A stretch of DNA of 64,000 nucleotides, taken from the NCBI GenBank assembly GCA_003223215.1, contig QHYH01000095.1, positions 31,874 through 95,873 of the forward strand, in the 5' to 3' direction. This stretch comes from Acidobacteriota bacterium (lineage in GTDB: Bacteria > Acidobacteriota > Terriglobia > Acidiferrales > UBA7541). Positions 1-9,757 of this stretch are shown here, one piece after another; within the stretch, counting starts at the first letter, position 1, and every line of letters starts with the position of its first letter. The notes under the pieces were generated by a model. It ran no database searches. It worked only from the letters and a program-made list of their open reading frames with translations, and was not told the origin of the DNA. The position numbers and the translations under genes were made by a program.

Positions 1-1
1 A

Positions 2-469
2 CTAGCGGCTGATCTGGCCAAGCGCTTCCCAGAGGATACGGTGGTCCAGTTCAACTACCTGCCAACGATTCACGCCCAGCTCGCGCTCAGCCACAACAAT
101 TCTTCCCAATCCATTGAAGCTCTTCAGGCCACCGCTCCCTATGACCTGGGGACAGAGGGTGCCGCCGGCGGCGGTGCCTTCATGCCCGCTCTGCATCCCG
201 TCTATGTGCGCGGCGAAGCCTATCTGGCCGGGCATCAGGGCAACGAGGCCGCCGTTGAGTTCCAGAAAATTCTCGACCATCGCGGAGTCGTTCTCTACGA
301 ACCTATCGGCGCACTGGCGCATCTCCAACTCGGCAGAGCCTATGCTATGCAAAGCGACACCGCCAAAGCCCGTGCTGCCTATCAGGAATTCCTCACGCTG
401 TGGAAGGACGCCGACCCTGACATCCCCATTCTTATCGCTGCCAAGGCCGAGTACGCGAAGTTGCAGTAG
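2..469 (+). CDS. C-terminal part of a TPR-repeat protein (5' end outside window)
   Basis: The frame is open from the first base to the TAG at 467-469, so this is the last ~155 residues of a longer protein; the first internal Met (41) is not a real start. The segment has the A/L/Y/G spacing of tetratricopeptide repeats (for example YEPIGALAHLQLGRAYAMQ followed by a helix ending in an FLTLWKDADPD motif). In Acidobacteriota this kind of ending is common on serine/threonine protein kinases with C-terminal TPRs and on TPR-bearing winged-helix regulators; that assignment is inference because no catalytic domain is in the window. No downstream partner on this strand. Confidence 0.7.
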   Translation, partial: LAADLAKRFPEDTVVQFNYLPTIHAQLALSHNNSSQSIEALQATAPYDLGTEGAAGGGAFMPALHPVYVRGEAYLAGHQGNEAAVEFQKILDHRGVVLYEPIGALAHLQLGRAYAMQSDTAKARAAYQEFLTLWKDADPDIPILIAAKAEYAKLQ

Positions 470-613
470 GCCGGTCACTTAGGGGCCAGACGGCCGAAGT
501 CATCGCCGATTCTATCAGCAACCCTCCGGCGGTAGGATTCATTAACTTGGAATCATGGGCGGCGCGTTATTGCTCCGCGTCGCCCCTATTCGCGTGTCTA
601 AGGAATGAGCCGA

Positions 614-1717
614 TCAAGGCATAGTCGTACAGGCATGAGCGGCGTTGTTGTATTCGGGCTGCGCAGCGTAGGGTTTGCCATTCAGGGTGACATCACTCGG
701 GTCGAAAAACACCAGCACCGGCGGCGGCGGGTTAGGGTTACGGAAGAATATTATGAAACTGCACTCGTCCCCGATCTCCTGCCCGAAAAGGCCGTTGTCC
801 AAGGAGTTCCACCAAGCGGTGCCGTCGGGGTCGGTGATGGTCTCAAACGTCTCGTGCGAGAGGACATTATTGGTCGAATCCGCAAGCTGTCCGTTGGGAG
901 TCCCAGGCCTCGAACTACATCCGTCGACGTTCTGGAAGGGCTCGACGCTGTAAAGGACGTGCCCAATGTCCTGAAAGTCCATGCTGCCATGATATGCGCA
1001 AAAGAAAAAGGTGCTTGGCTGGACCGGCGAGTAACACACAGTGAACGTTGAGTCGAAACACTCGTCCTGTCCCGGCGGCAGAAATACGTGGTACTCGTTG
1101 CCATAGCCGGTAGCAAAGCCATCGTCATCGCCTTCTCTCGATGCTACGACCGCGTGCACGATGGCCAGCATATCGGCGTCCGTGAACGGTTTGCTGGGCG
1201 GGGTATAGTTGATGTTTGTCGCCTCCTCTGCCACGGTATAACGGTCATTCGCAGTGCTACCGGTATACTGGTCAACGACGTGGATGAAGTCGCCATTGAA
1301 GAGGTCGCGCAGAAAACCTCCCGGGTTCCCCCAACAACCGGCAATGGTACAGCCCCCATTGGGATGAAGGAAGATCAAATGATTTTTCATGGATACTGCG
1401 ACGGGGCCTCCATGGTACTGCAAGTCGCCCGGATAGCGCGGGCCTCCCGAATCCGGAGCAGCCACGGCTTGGGCGGCGCTGGCGTCGTGAGCGTTGGAGA
1501 GCCCCATGATTTTTGTCGTTTTTGCCGCCTCAGTGTTGGCCGGCCGGGCGTGGTGCTTAACGTTTGTTGCCTCGGCGGCCGCCGCATAGTCGGCCGGTGA
1601 AGGATTCACAGTCGGCTTGGTTGTCTGCGCCTGCAGATAAAGGCCGCAAAAAAACGCAACCAATGCTGCGACGGCGGATTTGATTGACACTCGACGAAGT
1701 AAAGGCCCATATACCAT
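614..1717 (-). CDS. Secreted HExxE-type protein, EXORDIUM/phosphate-induced-protein-like or putative metalloprotease
   Basis: About 367 residues. I chose the ATG at 1717 because it follows an AAGGAG ribosome site; a GTG at 1777 would add 20 residues. The N-terminus has a basic stretch and a hydrophobic segment (AVAALVAFFCGLYLQAQ), a clear secretion signal. The C-terminal half has a SHETFETITDP segment, then a Trp-rich stretch, then QEIGDECS, spaced like the HExxE...D...GD.C pattern of secreted EXORDIUM-like and gametolysin-like proteins. Several Cys pairs suggest disulfides outside the cytoplasm. The 47345-48379 gene has the same motif layout and is a divergent paralogue. Enzymatic function is unproven; the HE motif suggests metal binding only by analogy. 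Confidence 0.6.
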   Translation of the reverse strand: MVYGPLLRRVSIKSAVAALVAFFCGLYLQAQTTKPTVNPSPADYAAAAEATNVKHHARPANTEAAKTTKIMGLSNAHDASAAQAVAAPDSGGPRYPGDLQYHGGPVAVSMKNHLIFLHPNGGCTIAGCWGNPGGFLRDLFNGDFIHVVDQYTGSTANDRYTVAEEATNINYTPPSKPFTDADMLAIVHAVVASREGDDDGFATGYGNEYHVFLPPGQDECFDSTFTVCYSPVQPSTFFFCAYHGSMDFQDIGHVLYSVEPFQNVDGCSSRPGTPNGQLADSTNNVLSHETFETITDPDGTAWWNSLDNGLFGQEIGDECSFIIFFRNPNPPPPVLVFFDPSDVTLNGKPYAAQPEYNNAAHACTTMP

Positions 1718-1968
1718 TGACGAGCTCCTTTTCAGTGAAGTCGCTTCGCGCCGGGTAGTCGTAACAGTCTGAGACACACTACCTTAGTTGGTTTGAAACG
1801 TTTTCTTCTCAACCGGTGCGGCCCCGAGGTGGAGCAGATTCTGGCTCTATTCTTCGTAAGGTGTCAAGACCCACAACTGCCAGAACCGCCAATTCCGTTT
1901 CCAGGGCCCGCAACTCCGTCCCTTATCCGATGACGGAAGGGTTGCCGATCCGCCGCGCGCTCAACGGC

Positions 1969-2430
1969 TCAACATTTGCCTTTTGTCTTCTCACCGGAGG
2001 CAGAGGCGCCCAGCCAGAGGACTGCGTTTTCGAATATTTGGTTCTGTTCCTTGTTCGTGAAGATTTTGTCGCCGTGGCCCATGTTCATGTAAAGCATATG
2101 GTAGCGGGCGTTGGTCCAGACGACAGGAAGGTCGCCTGAGGTGATGGTGTCTTTCAGGCCGATGGGATAGTTGGAAAGGTCGAGCGTGAGCAGGACCTGG
2201 ACGTCTTTGTTGAGGCGGGGGCTCGGCTTCCAGATGTACCACTCGTTGTCGGGTGAGGAGAGTGTCGCGGCCAGATGTTTGGTGACTGGGTGTGCGCGGT
2301 CATCGACGATGAGCCTGGCGCGAAGCGGCGGCCACTCGTTACCGAAGAAGACGGCTCCGCCGAGAAACTGCACGAACCAGGGCCAGTGTGTGTGTTCGTC
2401 GTTGTAAGCGGAGACGCCTGACCGGTCCAT
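1969..2430 (-). pseudogene. 5'-truncated ThuA-like domain protein
   Basis: The product resembles the C-terminal ~150 residues of ThuA-like (trehalose-utilisation type, glutamine-amidotransferase-fold) proteins: HWPWFVQFLGG, then WPPLRARLIVDDRAHPVTKH, GDLPVVWTN and YMNMGHGDKIF, ending in NAVLWLG. Intact members have a further ~100 N-terminal residues with the strand-turn-helix core; here the frame opens at a Met inside the conserved region and the upstream DNA is unrelated, running into the divergent antitoxin gene at 2474. I read it as a truncated remnant. In other genomes ThuA-like proteins sit with sugar dehydrogenases; no such neighbour is here. Confidence 0.6.
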
Positions 2431-2473
2431 TGATTATAGACACCGACCAAATGTGATGCTATAATGAGTCACA

Positions 2474-2713
2474 ATGAAGAAGACAACTGTGCGAGATCTT
2501 CGTTATCACTTCCCGGAGATCGAGGCTCGGCTGAATAAGGGTGAGGGAATCATAGCCCACAAGCGGCGGAAGATGATCGCCCGCTTGTTGCCCATTCGCC
2601 CGGGGACTGACGTATACCCTGATTTTTCCGCCCTCCGACGACGGATCTTTGGCGCAAAGACGACTCGCAAAACTGGTACCGAGCTTGCCTCTGAGGAGCG
2701 GGGGCGCTATTGA
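2474..2713 (+). CDS. Phd/YefM-type (VapB-like) antitoxin
   Basis: 79 residues. The N-terminus (TTVRDLRYHFPEIEARLNKG, then a block with KRRKMIARLLP) is the usual Phd/YefM fold: a short strand, a helix that dimerises and contacts DNA, then a disordered C-terminal tail that would bind the toxin. The stop overlaps a TTG (TTGA, 2710-2713) that begins the PIN-domain reading frame, the typical translational coupling of vapBC pairs. The partner toxin is broken, so this antitoxin is probably an orphan. Autoregulation of its promoter would be expected for the family; no operator was identified. Confidence 0.65.
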   Translation: MKKTTVRDLRYHFPEIEARLNKGEGIIAHKRRKMIARLLPIRPGTDVYPDFSALRRRIFGAKTTRKTGTELASEERGRY

Positions 2714-3096
2714 TCGCCTACGCCACACTGGATTTCTCGTGTCCCTTTATGGCCAGGACAGCAACTCAGCCGTCGCCACTGGCTTGATTAGGTCCAAACC
2801 CGTATTTCTGCTGACCTCTCTGGGCGAGGTGGAATTCACCAACGCCGTCCAGTTGCGAGTGTTCCGAAAGGAATGGACGCGCCTCGAGGCTCGGTCCGTT
2901 CACGATCTGTTTCTGCAACATCAAGCCGCCGGTGTATTTCGCATTGCGCCGCTTGGTTCTGAGATCTGGGAAAAGGCTCTGGTTCTAAGTGCGGCTGCAA
3001 CATGGAGAAGGTCTGGGGCCCGACGTCTTTTATACGTTCGACAAACGGCAGCGCAAACTTGCCAAGACGCAGCGGCTGAGGATTCTTCCACGCTGA
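2710..3096 (+). pseudogene. Broken PIN-domain (VapC-like) toxin gene
   Basis: Starting at the TTG overlapping the antitoxin stop, the first codons read LIAYA; the frame must then shift by one base to continue as TGFLVSLYGQDSNSAV, so one base is missing where the first catalytic Asp codon is expected (A-D-T in intact toxins). The middle (TSLGEVEFTNAVQLR) carries the second acidic position. Near 2990-3030 a block is missing or rearranged, and the ending TFDKRQRKLAKTQRLRILP is recovered only in a third frame. On the opposite strand the same place reads DLLHVAAAL, the expected toxin sequence, which suggests a small inversion. With two frame changes the product cannot be a working ribonuclease. 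Confidence 0.65.
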
Positions 3097-3546
3097 GCGC
3101 TGCGAGCCTAGCTGCTAGTACGTGGCTTCCGAGTACGGCTGGACCAACCATTCTTGCCGCGATGAACAGGCTGAGGATTTTTCCATTACGCTGACTGCTC
3201 GGCAAGTTCGCGATCCAGTGGCGTTGCAGCTCACATGCTGCCAGATAATCAGTGTACAATAGAGTAAAAGCGCAACAGTTGCTGATGAATCGTCAATTAC
3301 TTGTGATAAAGCGATATTTCACCAACCACGACCAGGTCTCCGCTTCCGATTTGCGTCGATCCTGAAGCTATCTGACTGAAGGCGGCTGTTCGGTTCCGCG
3401 ACAGCATTTCCCTGCAACGGACAGTCCAGGCCGAGATGTATCCTGAGCGAGCTGGATAAGGACCGACGGCGCAGAGACTTAGCTAAGTGTAGATTCGGAA
3501 GGATACCTGCGTTTGGACGTTTAGCTCAGCAGATTTCGGAGTACCC
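3097..3546 (+). other. Region with a second PIN-toxin tail-like fragment, otherwise no gene
   Basis: From about 3110 to 3192 the plus strand encodes a short ending (ILAAMNRLRIFPLR then stop) that resembles PIN-toxin C-termini and partly repeats the ending at 3079-3096 (shared nucleotide core GGCTGAGGATT). It may be the tail of a second lost toxin. From 3195 to 3546 I see no gene. Upstream of the permease start, CGGAG precedes the ATG at 3547 by about six bases and can serve as its ribosome site. Confidence 0.35.
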
Positions 3547-5991
3547 ATGGGAACGGTGTGGCAGGACCTGCGCTACTCGCTGCGAATACTGACGAAGTCG
3601 CCGGGGTTCACGACGATAGCCCTGCTGACGCTGGCGCTCGGAATAGGTGCGAATACCGCGCTGTTTTCGGTGGTCAATGGAGTGCTGCTGAATCCCCTGC
3701 CTTATCCGAATCCCGAACGGCTGGTGGCGGTGGCCGAAAAGTTTCCGCCCTTCCCGGAGGCGTCGATTGCCTATCCGAACTTCTTAGACTGGGTGAGGAT
3801 GAACCACACCTTCGAGGCGCTAGCTGCTTATCGTCACACGGATTTCAGCTTGACCGATTCAGGCGAGGCACAGCGGCTGAATGCCGTACAGGTTTCGGCG
3901 AGCTTCTTTGCGTTGTTGGGGGTCAAGCCGGTCATTGGACGAAATTTCTCGCCGGAGGACGACAAGAAAGGCGCACCGCCGGTCGTCATGCTGAGCGGAC
4001 GTTTCTGGAGGAGCAAGTTTGGAAGCTCGCCGGAAATTTTAGGGAGCCTGCTGACGCTGGACGGGACGGGCTATACGGTGATTGGGGTCGTACCGGAGAA
4101 CTTCTATTTTTGCTGCGAGTCGATGAATTTCGAGCTTGGCGATGTGTACGTGCCCATAGGGTCCGGAAACGCCTCGTGGCTCACAGCGCGTGGTTTTCGC
4201 CCGGGAATCCGCGGTATCGGGCGGATGAAACCGGGAGTAACCATCGAACAGGCGCGCGCGGATATGAATGAGGTCGCGCTCAACCTCGAGAAGGCTTATC
4301 CGGGCACAAACAAGAACGCCCGTCTAGTTTTGATGCCCCTGCAACAACGCATGGTCCAGGGGATCCAAACCACGCTGCTCGTGTTGCTCGCCGCCGTCGG
4401 ATTCGTGCTGCTGATCGCCTGCGCGAACGTGGCCAATCTGCTGCTCGCGCGGGCAATGGGGCGCGCAAGGGAGTTCGCGATTCGCTCGGTTCTGGGAGCG
4501 ACGCAGCGCCGGGTCATCCGGCAGTTGCTGACCGAAAGTCTGCTGCTGTCGGTTGCAGGCGGGGCCTTGGGCGCGTTTTTCTCATGGTGGGGAACGCAGG
4601 CGTGGTTGGGCGCTCTGCCACAGGCACTGCCAAGGGCGAACGATGTGCGCGTCGATTCCCGCGTTCTGCTTTTCACACTGGCCGTCTCCATGGTTGCTGG
4701 CGTGCTCTTCGGCCTCGCGCCCGCTCTGAAGACCGCGTCCCCGGACCAGAATAAGACTTTGAAAGAAGGGGGGCGCGGCTCGAGCGGAGCGCGGCATCGC
4801 ACACAGGCCGTTTTCGTAGTGCTTGAGCTGGCGCTAGCGGTAGTGCTCTTGGTCGGCGCGGGCCTGACGCTTCGCAGCCTCGCGCGCCTCTGGGGCATGA
4901 ATCGGGGATTCAATCCGCAGAACGTCTTGAGTTTCGATCTGGCTTTTCCTCCTTCCGTCCTGAAGGAAGCACCGAATCAAGTCCGGCCGATGCTTCGTCG
5001 CCTTCCTGATACCATTGCACAAATTCCGGGCGTGGAAGCGGCGTCGTTGACAGATGCATCCATGCCGCTGAGCGATGATTGGGAAGAACACTTCTGGATC
5101 GAAGGGAGGCCGAAGCCACTGACGGTGAACGAAATGCCCGAAACGCTGCTCTACATCGTGAGCCCGAATTATCTCCGGGTGATGGGCATTCCTCTTCTCC
5201 GCGGGCGATTCTTCACCTCGGAAGATAGTGCACAATCACGCCGCGTCGGAACCATCGACGAGAATCTCGCGCGAGAGTATTTCCCAAACCAGGATCCGAT
5301 CGGCCGGCGCATCCTCGTGGAGGATTCGCCTATGGAAATCGTCGGCGTAGTTGGCCACACAGAACAGTGGGCACAGGATGAGAAGCTCAGCGGCTCTGTG
5401 AAGGTTCAACTCTACACGCTCGCCGAACAAGCCCCTGACGCGTGGCTGGGAAAGGGAGCGGGGATCGTGGTTCGCACCGAGGCTCCAAATTATCCGACTG
5501 CGGACAAGATCCGTTCAGCCATGCAGCAGATGAACCACGAGCAGGCAACCTACAATTTTGAGTCGATGGACCAGATCATAGCGAGGTCACTGGTGTCACG
5601 GCGATTCGCGATGATCTTGTTGGGTGTGTTCGCGGCCATTGCGCTGGTGCTTGCCAGCATCGGAATTTACGGCGTCATGTCTTACGTGGCCGGCCAGCAG
5701 ACTCACGAAATCGGCCTTCGAATGGCCCTGGGAGCGCAACGACGAGATGTGCTGAAGCTGGTGTTCGGCGAAGCGGCAATGATGGTTTTCGCGGGCCTGC
5801 CCATCGGCCTGATCGCCGCCGGATTGCTGACGGAACTGATCAAAAGCTTGCTTTTCGGCATCAGCACGACGGACCCGGCGACGTTCGCGGCGGTTGCGAT
5901 CTTGCTTAGCGCGGTTGCGTTTGCGGCGTGCTATTTGCCGGCGCGGCGGGCGATGCTCGTCGATCCGATCGTTGCGCTCAGACACGAGTAG
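3547..5991 (+). CDS. ADOP-type (MacB/FtsX-like) ABC transporter permease
   Basis: 814 residues, full length for the acidobacterial duplicated orphaned permease family. Layout: N-terminal amphipathic segment (MGTVWQDLRYSLRILTKSPG), TM1 about residues 20-42, a first periplasmic MacB-type domain, a three-helix FtsX domain about 270-400 (LLVLLAAVGFVLLIACANVA), then a second TM (VVLELALAVVLLVGAGLTL), a second periplasmic domain and a final FtsX domain about 685-805 with the ending LPARRAMLVDPIVALRHE. These permeases usually lack an adjacent ATPase, as here, and are thought to work with an ATPase encoded elsewhere in efflux or envelope mechanotransmission; substrate unknown. Single gene with no close neighbours. 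Confidence 0.9.
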   Translation: MGTVWQDLRYSLRILTKSPGFTTIALLTLALGIGANTALFSVVNGVLLNPLPYPNPERLVAVAEKFPPFPEASIAYPNFLDWVRMNHTFEALAAYRHTDFSLTDSGEAQRLNAVQVSASFFALLGVKPVIGRNFSPEDDKKGAPPVVMLSGRFWRSKFGSSPEILGSLLTLDGTGYTVIGVVPENFYFCCESMNFELGDVYVPIGSGNASWLTARGFRPGIRGIGRMKPGVTIEQARADMNEVALNLEKAYPGTNKNARLVLMPLQQRMVQGIQTTLLVLLAAVGFVLLIACANVANLLLARAMGRAREFAIRSVLGATQRRVIRQLLTESLLLSVAGGALGAFFSWWGTQAWLGALPQALPRANDVRVDSRVLLFTLAVSMVAGVLFGLAPALKTASPDQNKTLKEGGRGSSGARHRTQAVFVVLELALAVVLLVGAGLTLRSLARLWGMNRGFNPQNVLSFDLAFPPSVLKEAPNQVRPMLRRLPDTIAQIPGVEAASLTDASMPLSDDWEEHFWIEGRPKPLTVNEMPETLLYIVSPNYLRVMGIPLLRGRFFTSEDSAQSRRVGTIDENLAREYFPNQDPIGRRILVEDSPMEIVGVVGHTEQWAQDEKLSGSVKVQLYTLAEQAPDAWLGKGAGIVVRTEAPNYPTADKIRSAMQQMNHEQATYNFESMDQIIARSLVSRRFAMILLGVFAAIALVLASIGIYGVMSYVAGQQTHEIGLRMALGAQRRDVLKLVFGEAAMMVFAGLPIGLIAAGLLTELIKSLLFGISTTDPATFAAVAILLSAVAFAACYLPARRAMLVDPIVALRHE

Positions 5992-6971
5992 TAGTTCGCA
6001 TTTTTGCCCCGCTAGAAAGCTCGGTAGGAAAGTGATTGTACCGAGCGCCCAGGCCGGCAAATGAGACCGCGATCGTGCGAGCTGTCGCTGATTTTTCGAA
6101 TCTTGGCCCAGATATGTCGTCGGTGAAGTTCATCCGCCGGACCCAGTGGGCAATAAAAGAGTTCACGCAGTGCATCTGCGCGGAGATTTATTTCAACTTC
6201 GACAGAGCTATAGCGCTTAGTTTGCATGCTTGAAAGGGGCTTAGCTGGTCAAACCTGCCTCGCGAAGAGGTGATCTGGGTTGCGGCGCGTTATTCGCAAT
6301 CGGCAGCGGCTGCAGAAACACGTCGGCCAGCAGATTGTCAGACCGGTGATGGAGCTACAGGCCCTCGATGGAGATATCCTGTGGAGAAGAATTGAAAAAG
6401 GTGCGGAGAACTTGTTGACGGATCCGGATAAAACGGTGACCTGCTGGTGTGCCGAGCCAAGTGGGTCGAGTTTTCCGCTGTTTTCACAAAAAGCCACCTG
6501 GGGCTCAACTCTCCAAGTGCACGCGGCAAAAAGGTTTGTTGTAGTTTCCACAGATTCACAGGCCTCATCACAACAACAAGGTTTATTCATCTGGTTTCGA
6601 AGGGAACCTCTTGCATCAGAAAGTTGTAGCTGTGCATATCGAGCGAAGCGGGATAGATTGCCTACGGAGCCAGGATCAGTTCCGAACGGCGCGCTCCAAG
6701 CATGGAGTCGGGGACTCATGACCGAAGAGAAAAACAAACCGAAAGTGGGGCAGATTGATGCCCGGTTTGCCCCGGTCGTTCTAAGGAGGCCTGCGAATTC
6801 GTGAGGCACGGCACCCGGACTAGTTGATGTTCGTATAGCGCCCAAAGTTTTTTCGTAAGTTCTCCAAGGGAGAGCACACTCGATGAAGGAAGGTTGCGAC
6901 TCTATAGCCAATGGCGCGGCTTGCGGGTTACATCTCAATTCCTTCCGTCACGTCGAGGAAAGTCTTTCGAG
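5992..6971 (+). other. Long intergenic region, no recognised gene
   Basis: Nearly 1 kb without a gene I can support. Open frames exist on both strands (6249-6938 minus, 6280-6804 plus), but they overlap each other, have no recognisable domain, no good ribosome site and Cys/Ser/Arg-rich composition typical of non-coding frames. No tRNA, hairpin terminator or repeat was seen. It may be decayed coding DNA. The following dehydrogenase runs the other way, so both flanking genes end near this gap. Confidence 0.4.
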
Positions 6972-7979
6972 CTAAGCCCGCAGACAAACCTTGCCGAAGT
7001 GGCGAGCCTCCCTCAGATAGTTAAGGGCCTCTCGCAGCTCGGAGAAACCAAAGACCCGATCCACCACCGGACGCATAGCGTGAAATGCAATCGCCTTGTT
7101 CATCGCTTCGAACATTTCCCGCGAGCCCACGTCGACCGCTTCTACGCGAGCACATTTGCCCATGAACGCAACGAGGTCGACTTCCGAAGTCACACCAATG
7201 AGCAGTCGCACCAATGCCACCGTGCCTCCCAGCCGCACAGCTGCAATGGCTTCCTTCAGCCCTCCCACGGTATCCACAACATAGTCCGCCCCGATATCTT
7301 CGGTTAACTCCATGACTGCCTTTGGCCAGTCAGGATCCGTCTTGTAGTTAATGACTTCAGCGGCGCCCAGTTCCTTTGCCCGAACGAGCTTTTGATCGCT
7401 GCTCGAGGTTACGATGACGCGGGCTCCGAGAAATCTCGCGAATTGGAGCGCGAAAATCGAAACACCTCCGGTCCCCAGAACTACAACGGAATCGCCAGGT
7501 CTAATATCCCCGAGCGCGATAACAGCGCTCCACGCGGTTACTCCAGCGCAGGGCAGTGTAGCTGCTTCCTCATCGGTCAAGTGTGCGGGCACATGCACTA
7601 GGCTGACGTCATCAAAGAGCGTGTATTCGGCGAGGACACCATCAGCGGCCGCGCCGCCCAAGGCCTGCCCCATCTTCCCGCCTGCGACTCGGCCGTCCAA
7701 CCAGTTCGGATAGAAAATGGGAGCGACTCGATCCCCAACCTTTACTCGGGATACGCCGTTTCCCGTAGCGACAACGATACCAACGCCGTCAGACACGGGA
7801 ACCCGCCCGAGAGGTGGCTTCCATCGCCCCACGCCGTTGACAACGAGAAGATCCCGATAGTTGACGGAGAATGCTCTCATTTTGAGGACGACTTGCCCCG
7901 GGCCTGGCACTTGATCGGGACGCTCCACGAGCTGTAAGCAGTCCACGGCGAACTTATCGCGAATTTCCATAACCTTCAT
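6972..7979 (-). CDS. MDR-family NAD(P)-dependent alcohol dehydrogenase / quinone oxidoreductase
   Basis: 335 residues, normal length for medium-chain dehydrogenase/reductases. N-terminal GroES-like domain with NYRDLLVVNG and a VPVSDGVGIVVATG segment; Rossmann domain about 125-260 with the nucleotide motif VVVLGTGGVSIFALQFA and the following SSSDQKLVRAKELGA. The usual catalytic-zinc Cys of Zn-ADH is absent at the N-terminal position (NYRD instead of CxxD), placing it nearer zinc-free quinone-oxidoreductase-like members. Substrate unknown. It lies downstream of, and in the same direction as, the DinB gene with about 80 bases between them, so the two may be co-transcribed. Confidence 0.85.
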   Translation of the reverse strand: MKVMEIRDKFAVDCLQLVERPDQVPGPGQVVLKMRAFSVNYRDLLVVNGVGRWKPPLGRVPVSDGVGIVVATGNGVSRVKVGDRVAPIFYPNWLDGRVAGGKMGQALGGAAADGVLAEYTLFDDVSLVHVPAHLTDEEAATLPCAGVTAWSAVIALGDIRPGDSVVVLGTGGVSIFALQFARFLGARVIVTSSSDQKLVRAKELGAAEVINYKTDPDWPKAVMELTEDIGADYVVDTVGGLKEAIAAVRLGGTVALVRLLIGVTSEVDLVAFMGKCARVEAVDVGSREMFEAMNKAIAFHAMRPVVDRVFGFSELREALNYLREARHFGKVCLRA

Positions 7980-8059
7980 GTGACGGTTGGCGCCATCGAC
8001 GCGCTGCCGGACTTTTGCTCGGAAAGAACTGGTCGAGGCCGTCGGCTGAGCGGCTCCGC

Positions 8060-8572
8060 CTATATCCTTTTCGCGGGCAAGATCCGCTCGATCTGCTGGA
8101 GGTGGTTGATATCGTGCCCCGCAGCCATGCGGACAATAAGCTCAATCGCTTCCTGTCCGCGCTCGGAATGCATCCCGTAGTGTTTCCACTGCTCCGGTGT
8201 CAGTGACTCAAGCAAGGCAAGATTGGCTTCGCGGAGCACGCGAAATTGCTCGACTGATTTGCGTGGATCGCGTTTCTCATAATGCCCGCTGGCCACCCAC
8301 GAATCCGCATCGTAGGCCGCGATGGGAGCCCCCGGCGCGCCGAGAATCAGCCTCATGCGGAATCCAGTCACGATTTCCGCATCGCCAAGGTGTGCCACGA
8401 TCTCGCTAACCGACCACTTGTCACCAGCCGGGCGCTCGCGCAATTTGGTCGTTGGCACGTCCTTGACCAGGTGCTCAAGTTTTTCTGCCGTAGTGGCCTG
8501 AACTTCCAGAGGCTGCTTGCCGTCCACATAGCCAAGAATGCGCTGCGTGTATTGCTGCGGTGTTTCCTTCAT
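8060..8572 (-). CDS. DinB-superfamily protein
   Basis: 170 residues from the ATG at 8572, which follows GGAGG at the right distance; a longer frame to 8662 has no such site. DinB-like four-helix-bundle features: KWSVSEIVAHLGDAEIVTGFRMR, a downstream helix with EQFRVLREANLALLESL, and the C-terminal AAGHDINHLQQIERIL. The His residues at VAHLGD and GHDINHLQQ occupy the places of the three-His metal site in this family. Relatives include bacillithiol- or mycothiol-dependent transferases, but most are uncharacterised. It is divergent from the AraC-type regulator at 8679/8724, which may control it. Confidence 0.85.
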   Translation of the reverse strand: MKETPQQYTQRILGYVDGKQPLEVQATTAEKLEHLVKDVPTTKLRERPAGDKWSVSEIVAHLGDAEIVTGFRMRLILGAPGAPIAAYDADSWVASGHYEKRDPRKSVEQFRVLREANLALLESLTPEQWKHYGMHSERGQEAIELIVRMAAGHDINHLQQIERILPAKRI

Positions 8573-8678
8573 TTCGTCCTCCGACGAAAGCGACAATGTT
8601 CCAATGCCCGAAGGCTTCTCCGCCCCAAAAGTATAGACGTCGCCGCTTTCGTTTTCCGCCAAAACTGTGAGCTTATAG

Positions 8679-9757
8679 TTGGCAAACAGGTTTGAGGCGT
8701 TGCATAGTTACGTGCGTCAAATCATGGCCCTTGGAAACGGCAATTTGCGGCGCAAGGCCGCACCATCGAATCGTCGCGTGGTCGTCCTCGTTGTGCCCCC
8801 GGTCGACGAATTCGATCTGGTGTGTCCAATTCAAGTTTTCAGCGCCGCAAATCGACTGGCTGGCAAATCCATTTACAGCGTTGAAATCGCAACGAACCGC
8901 AAAAAACTAAAGGTACAAGGTGAGGGGGGCCTGCTCTCGTTTCTTGCACAAACCCACTACAAGGGCCTGAAAAGAGGCTTCGATTCGTTATTGCTAGTCT
9001 GCGGCCTTGGCACGCGCAACGTTCGTCACCCGGCACTTTTTGCCTGGCTGAGACGTGTTGCTCCGAGTGTGCGCCGCCTGGGCTCGGTTTGCGTCGGCTC
9101 GTTTCTCCTCGCGGAAGCTGGCCTGCTCAACGGAAAAAGAGCGACTTCCCATTGGAGATTCAGCAAGGAATTAGATATCCCACAGTGAAGGTCGCATCCG
9201 AACTGGTATGGGTCAAAGACGAAAACATCTACACTTCCGCGGGTATTTCCGCAGGGATCGATTTGGCTCTTGCCTGGGTCGAGGAGGATTGCGGCGCCAC
9301 TATTGCCCAGGAAGTAGCGCGTGAACTCGTCCTTTTCCTTCGCCGATCCGGCGGACAGAAACAACTGAGCGTTACTCTGTCCGCTCAGGCGTCCGAGATG
9401 AAGGCCATCCAGGAGCTTCAGGTCTGGATCATGGAGAATCTACGCAAGAAATTGTCGGTGCAAGTTCTTGCAGATCGCGTCGCTATGAGTGTTCGGAATT
9501 TCGAGCGCGTGTTCACGCGCGAGTTGGGAAAAACACCCTCCCACTATGTTTTGCAAATGCGAGCCGAAGCTGCGCGCCGGCAGCTAGAGAGTGCGGACCA
9601 AGGCCTCAAACAAATCGCTGTTGCCTGCGGATTCGGAAGTACTGATTCGATGCGGCGTGCGTTCTGGCGATCCGTCGGAACCACGCCCCACAAGTATCGC
9701 CGTCAGCTCTACAGTCCTCCAAACAGGGTTTCCAGCAGCAGCGGACGGTGGCCGTAG
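8679..9757 (+). pseudogene. GlxA-type AraC-family regulator (DJ-1/PfpI-like domain + HTH), frameshifted
   Basis: Part one (8679-9188; TTG start, or ATG at 8724) is the DJ-1/PfpI-like domain: VVVLVVPPVDEFDLVCPIQ, FDSLLLVCGLG, GSVCVGSFLLAEAGLLNGK and ATSHWRFSKEL. It stops a few codons later. The next frame, used from about 9165, continues without loss as RYPTVKVASELVWVKD and YTSAGISAGIDLALAWVEED, then the AraC double HTH domain to 9757 (SVQVLADRVAMSVRNFERVF; KQIAVACGFGSTDSMRRAFW). A one-base gain or two-base loss near 9167-9172 explains the break. As written, only the sensor half would be made from its own start. Full homologues are ~320-350 residues. Confidence 0.75.

Noticed and set aside
2921..3259. 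112-residue minus-strand frame containing DLLHVAAAL
   Set aside because: Tempting as a gene, but only nine residues match a toxin and the rest has no sense; explained better as a small inverted piece of the plus-strand pseudogene.
6500..6600. Possible replication-origin boxes (TTTCCACAG-like)
   Set aside because: No cluster of full TTATCCACA boxes, no dnaA or dnaN gene and no AT-rich unwinding region.
6249..6938. 229-residue minus-strand frame in the 1-kb gap
   Set aside because: No recognisable domain, no ribosome site, overlaps another equally long plus-strand frame and has a Cys/Ser-rich composition typical of non-coding DNA.
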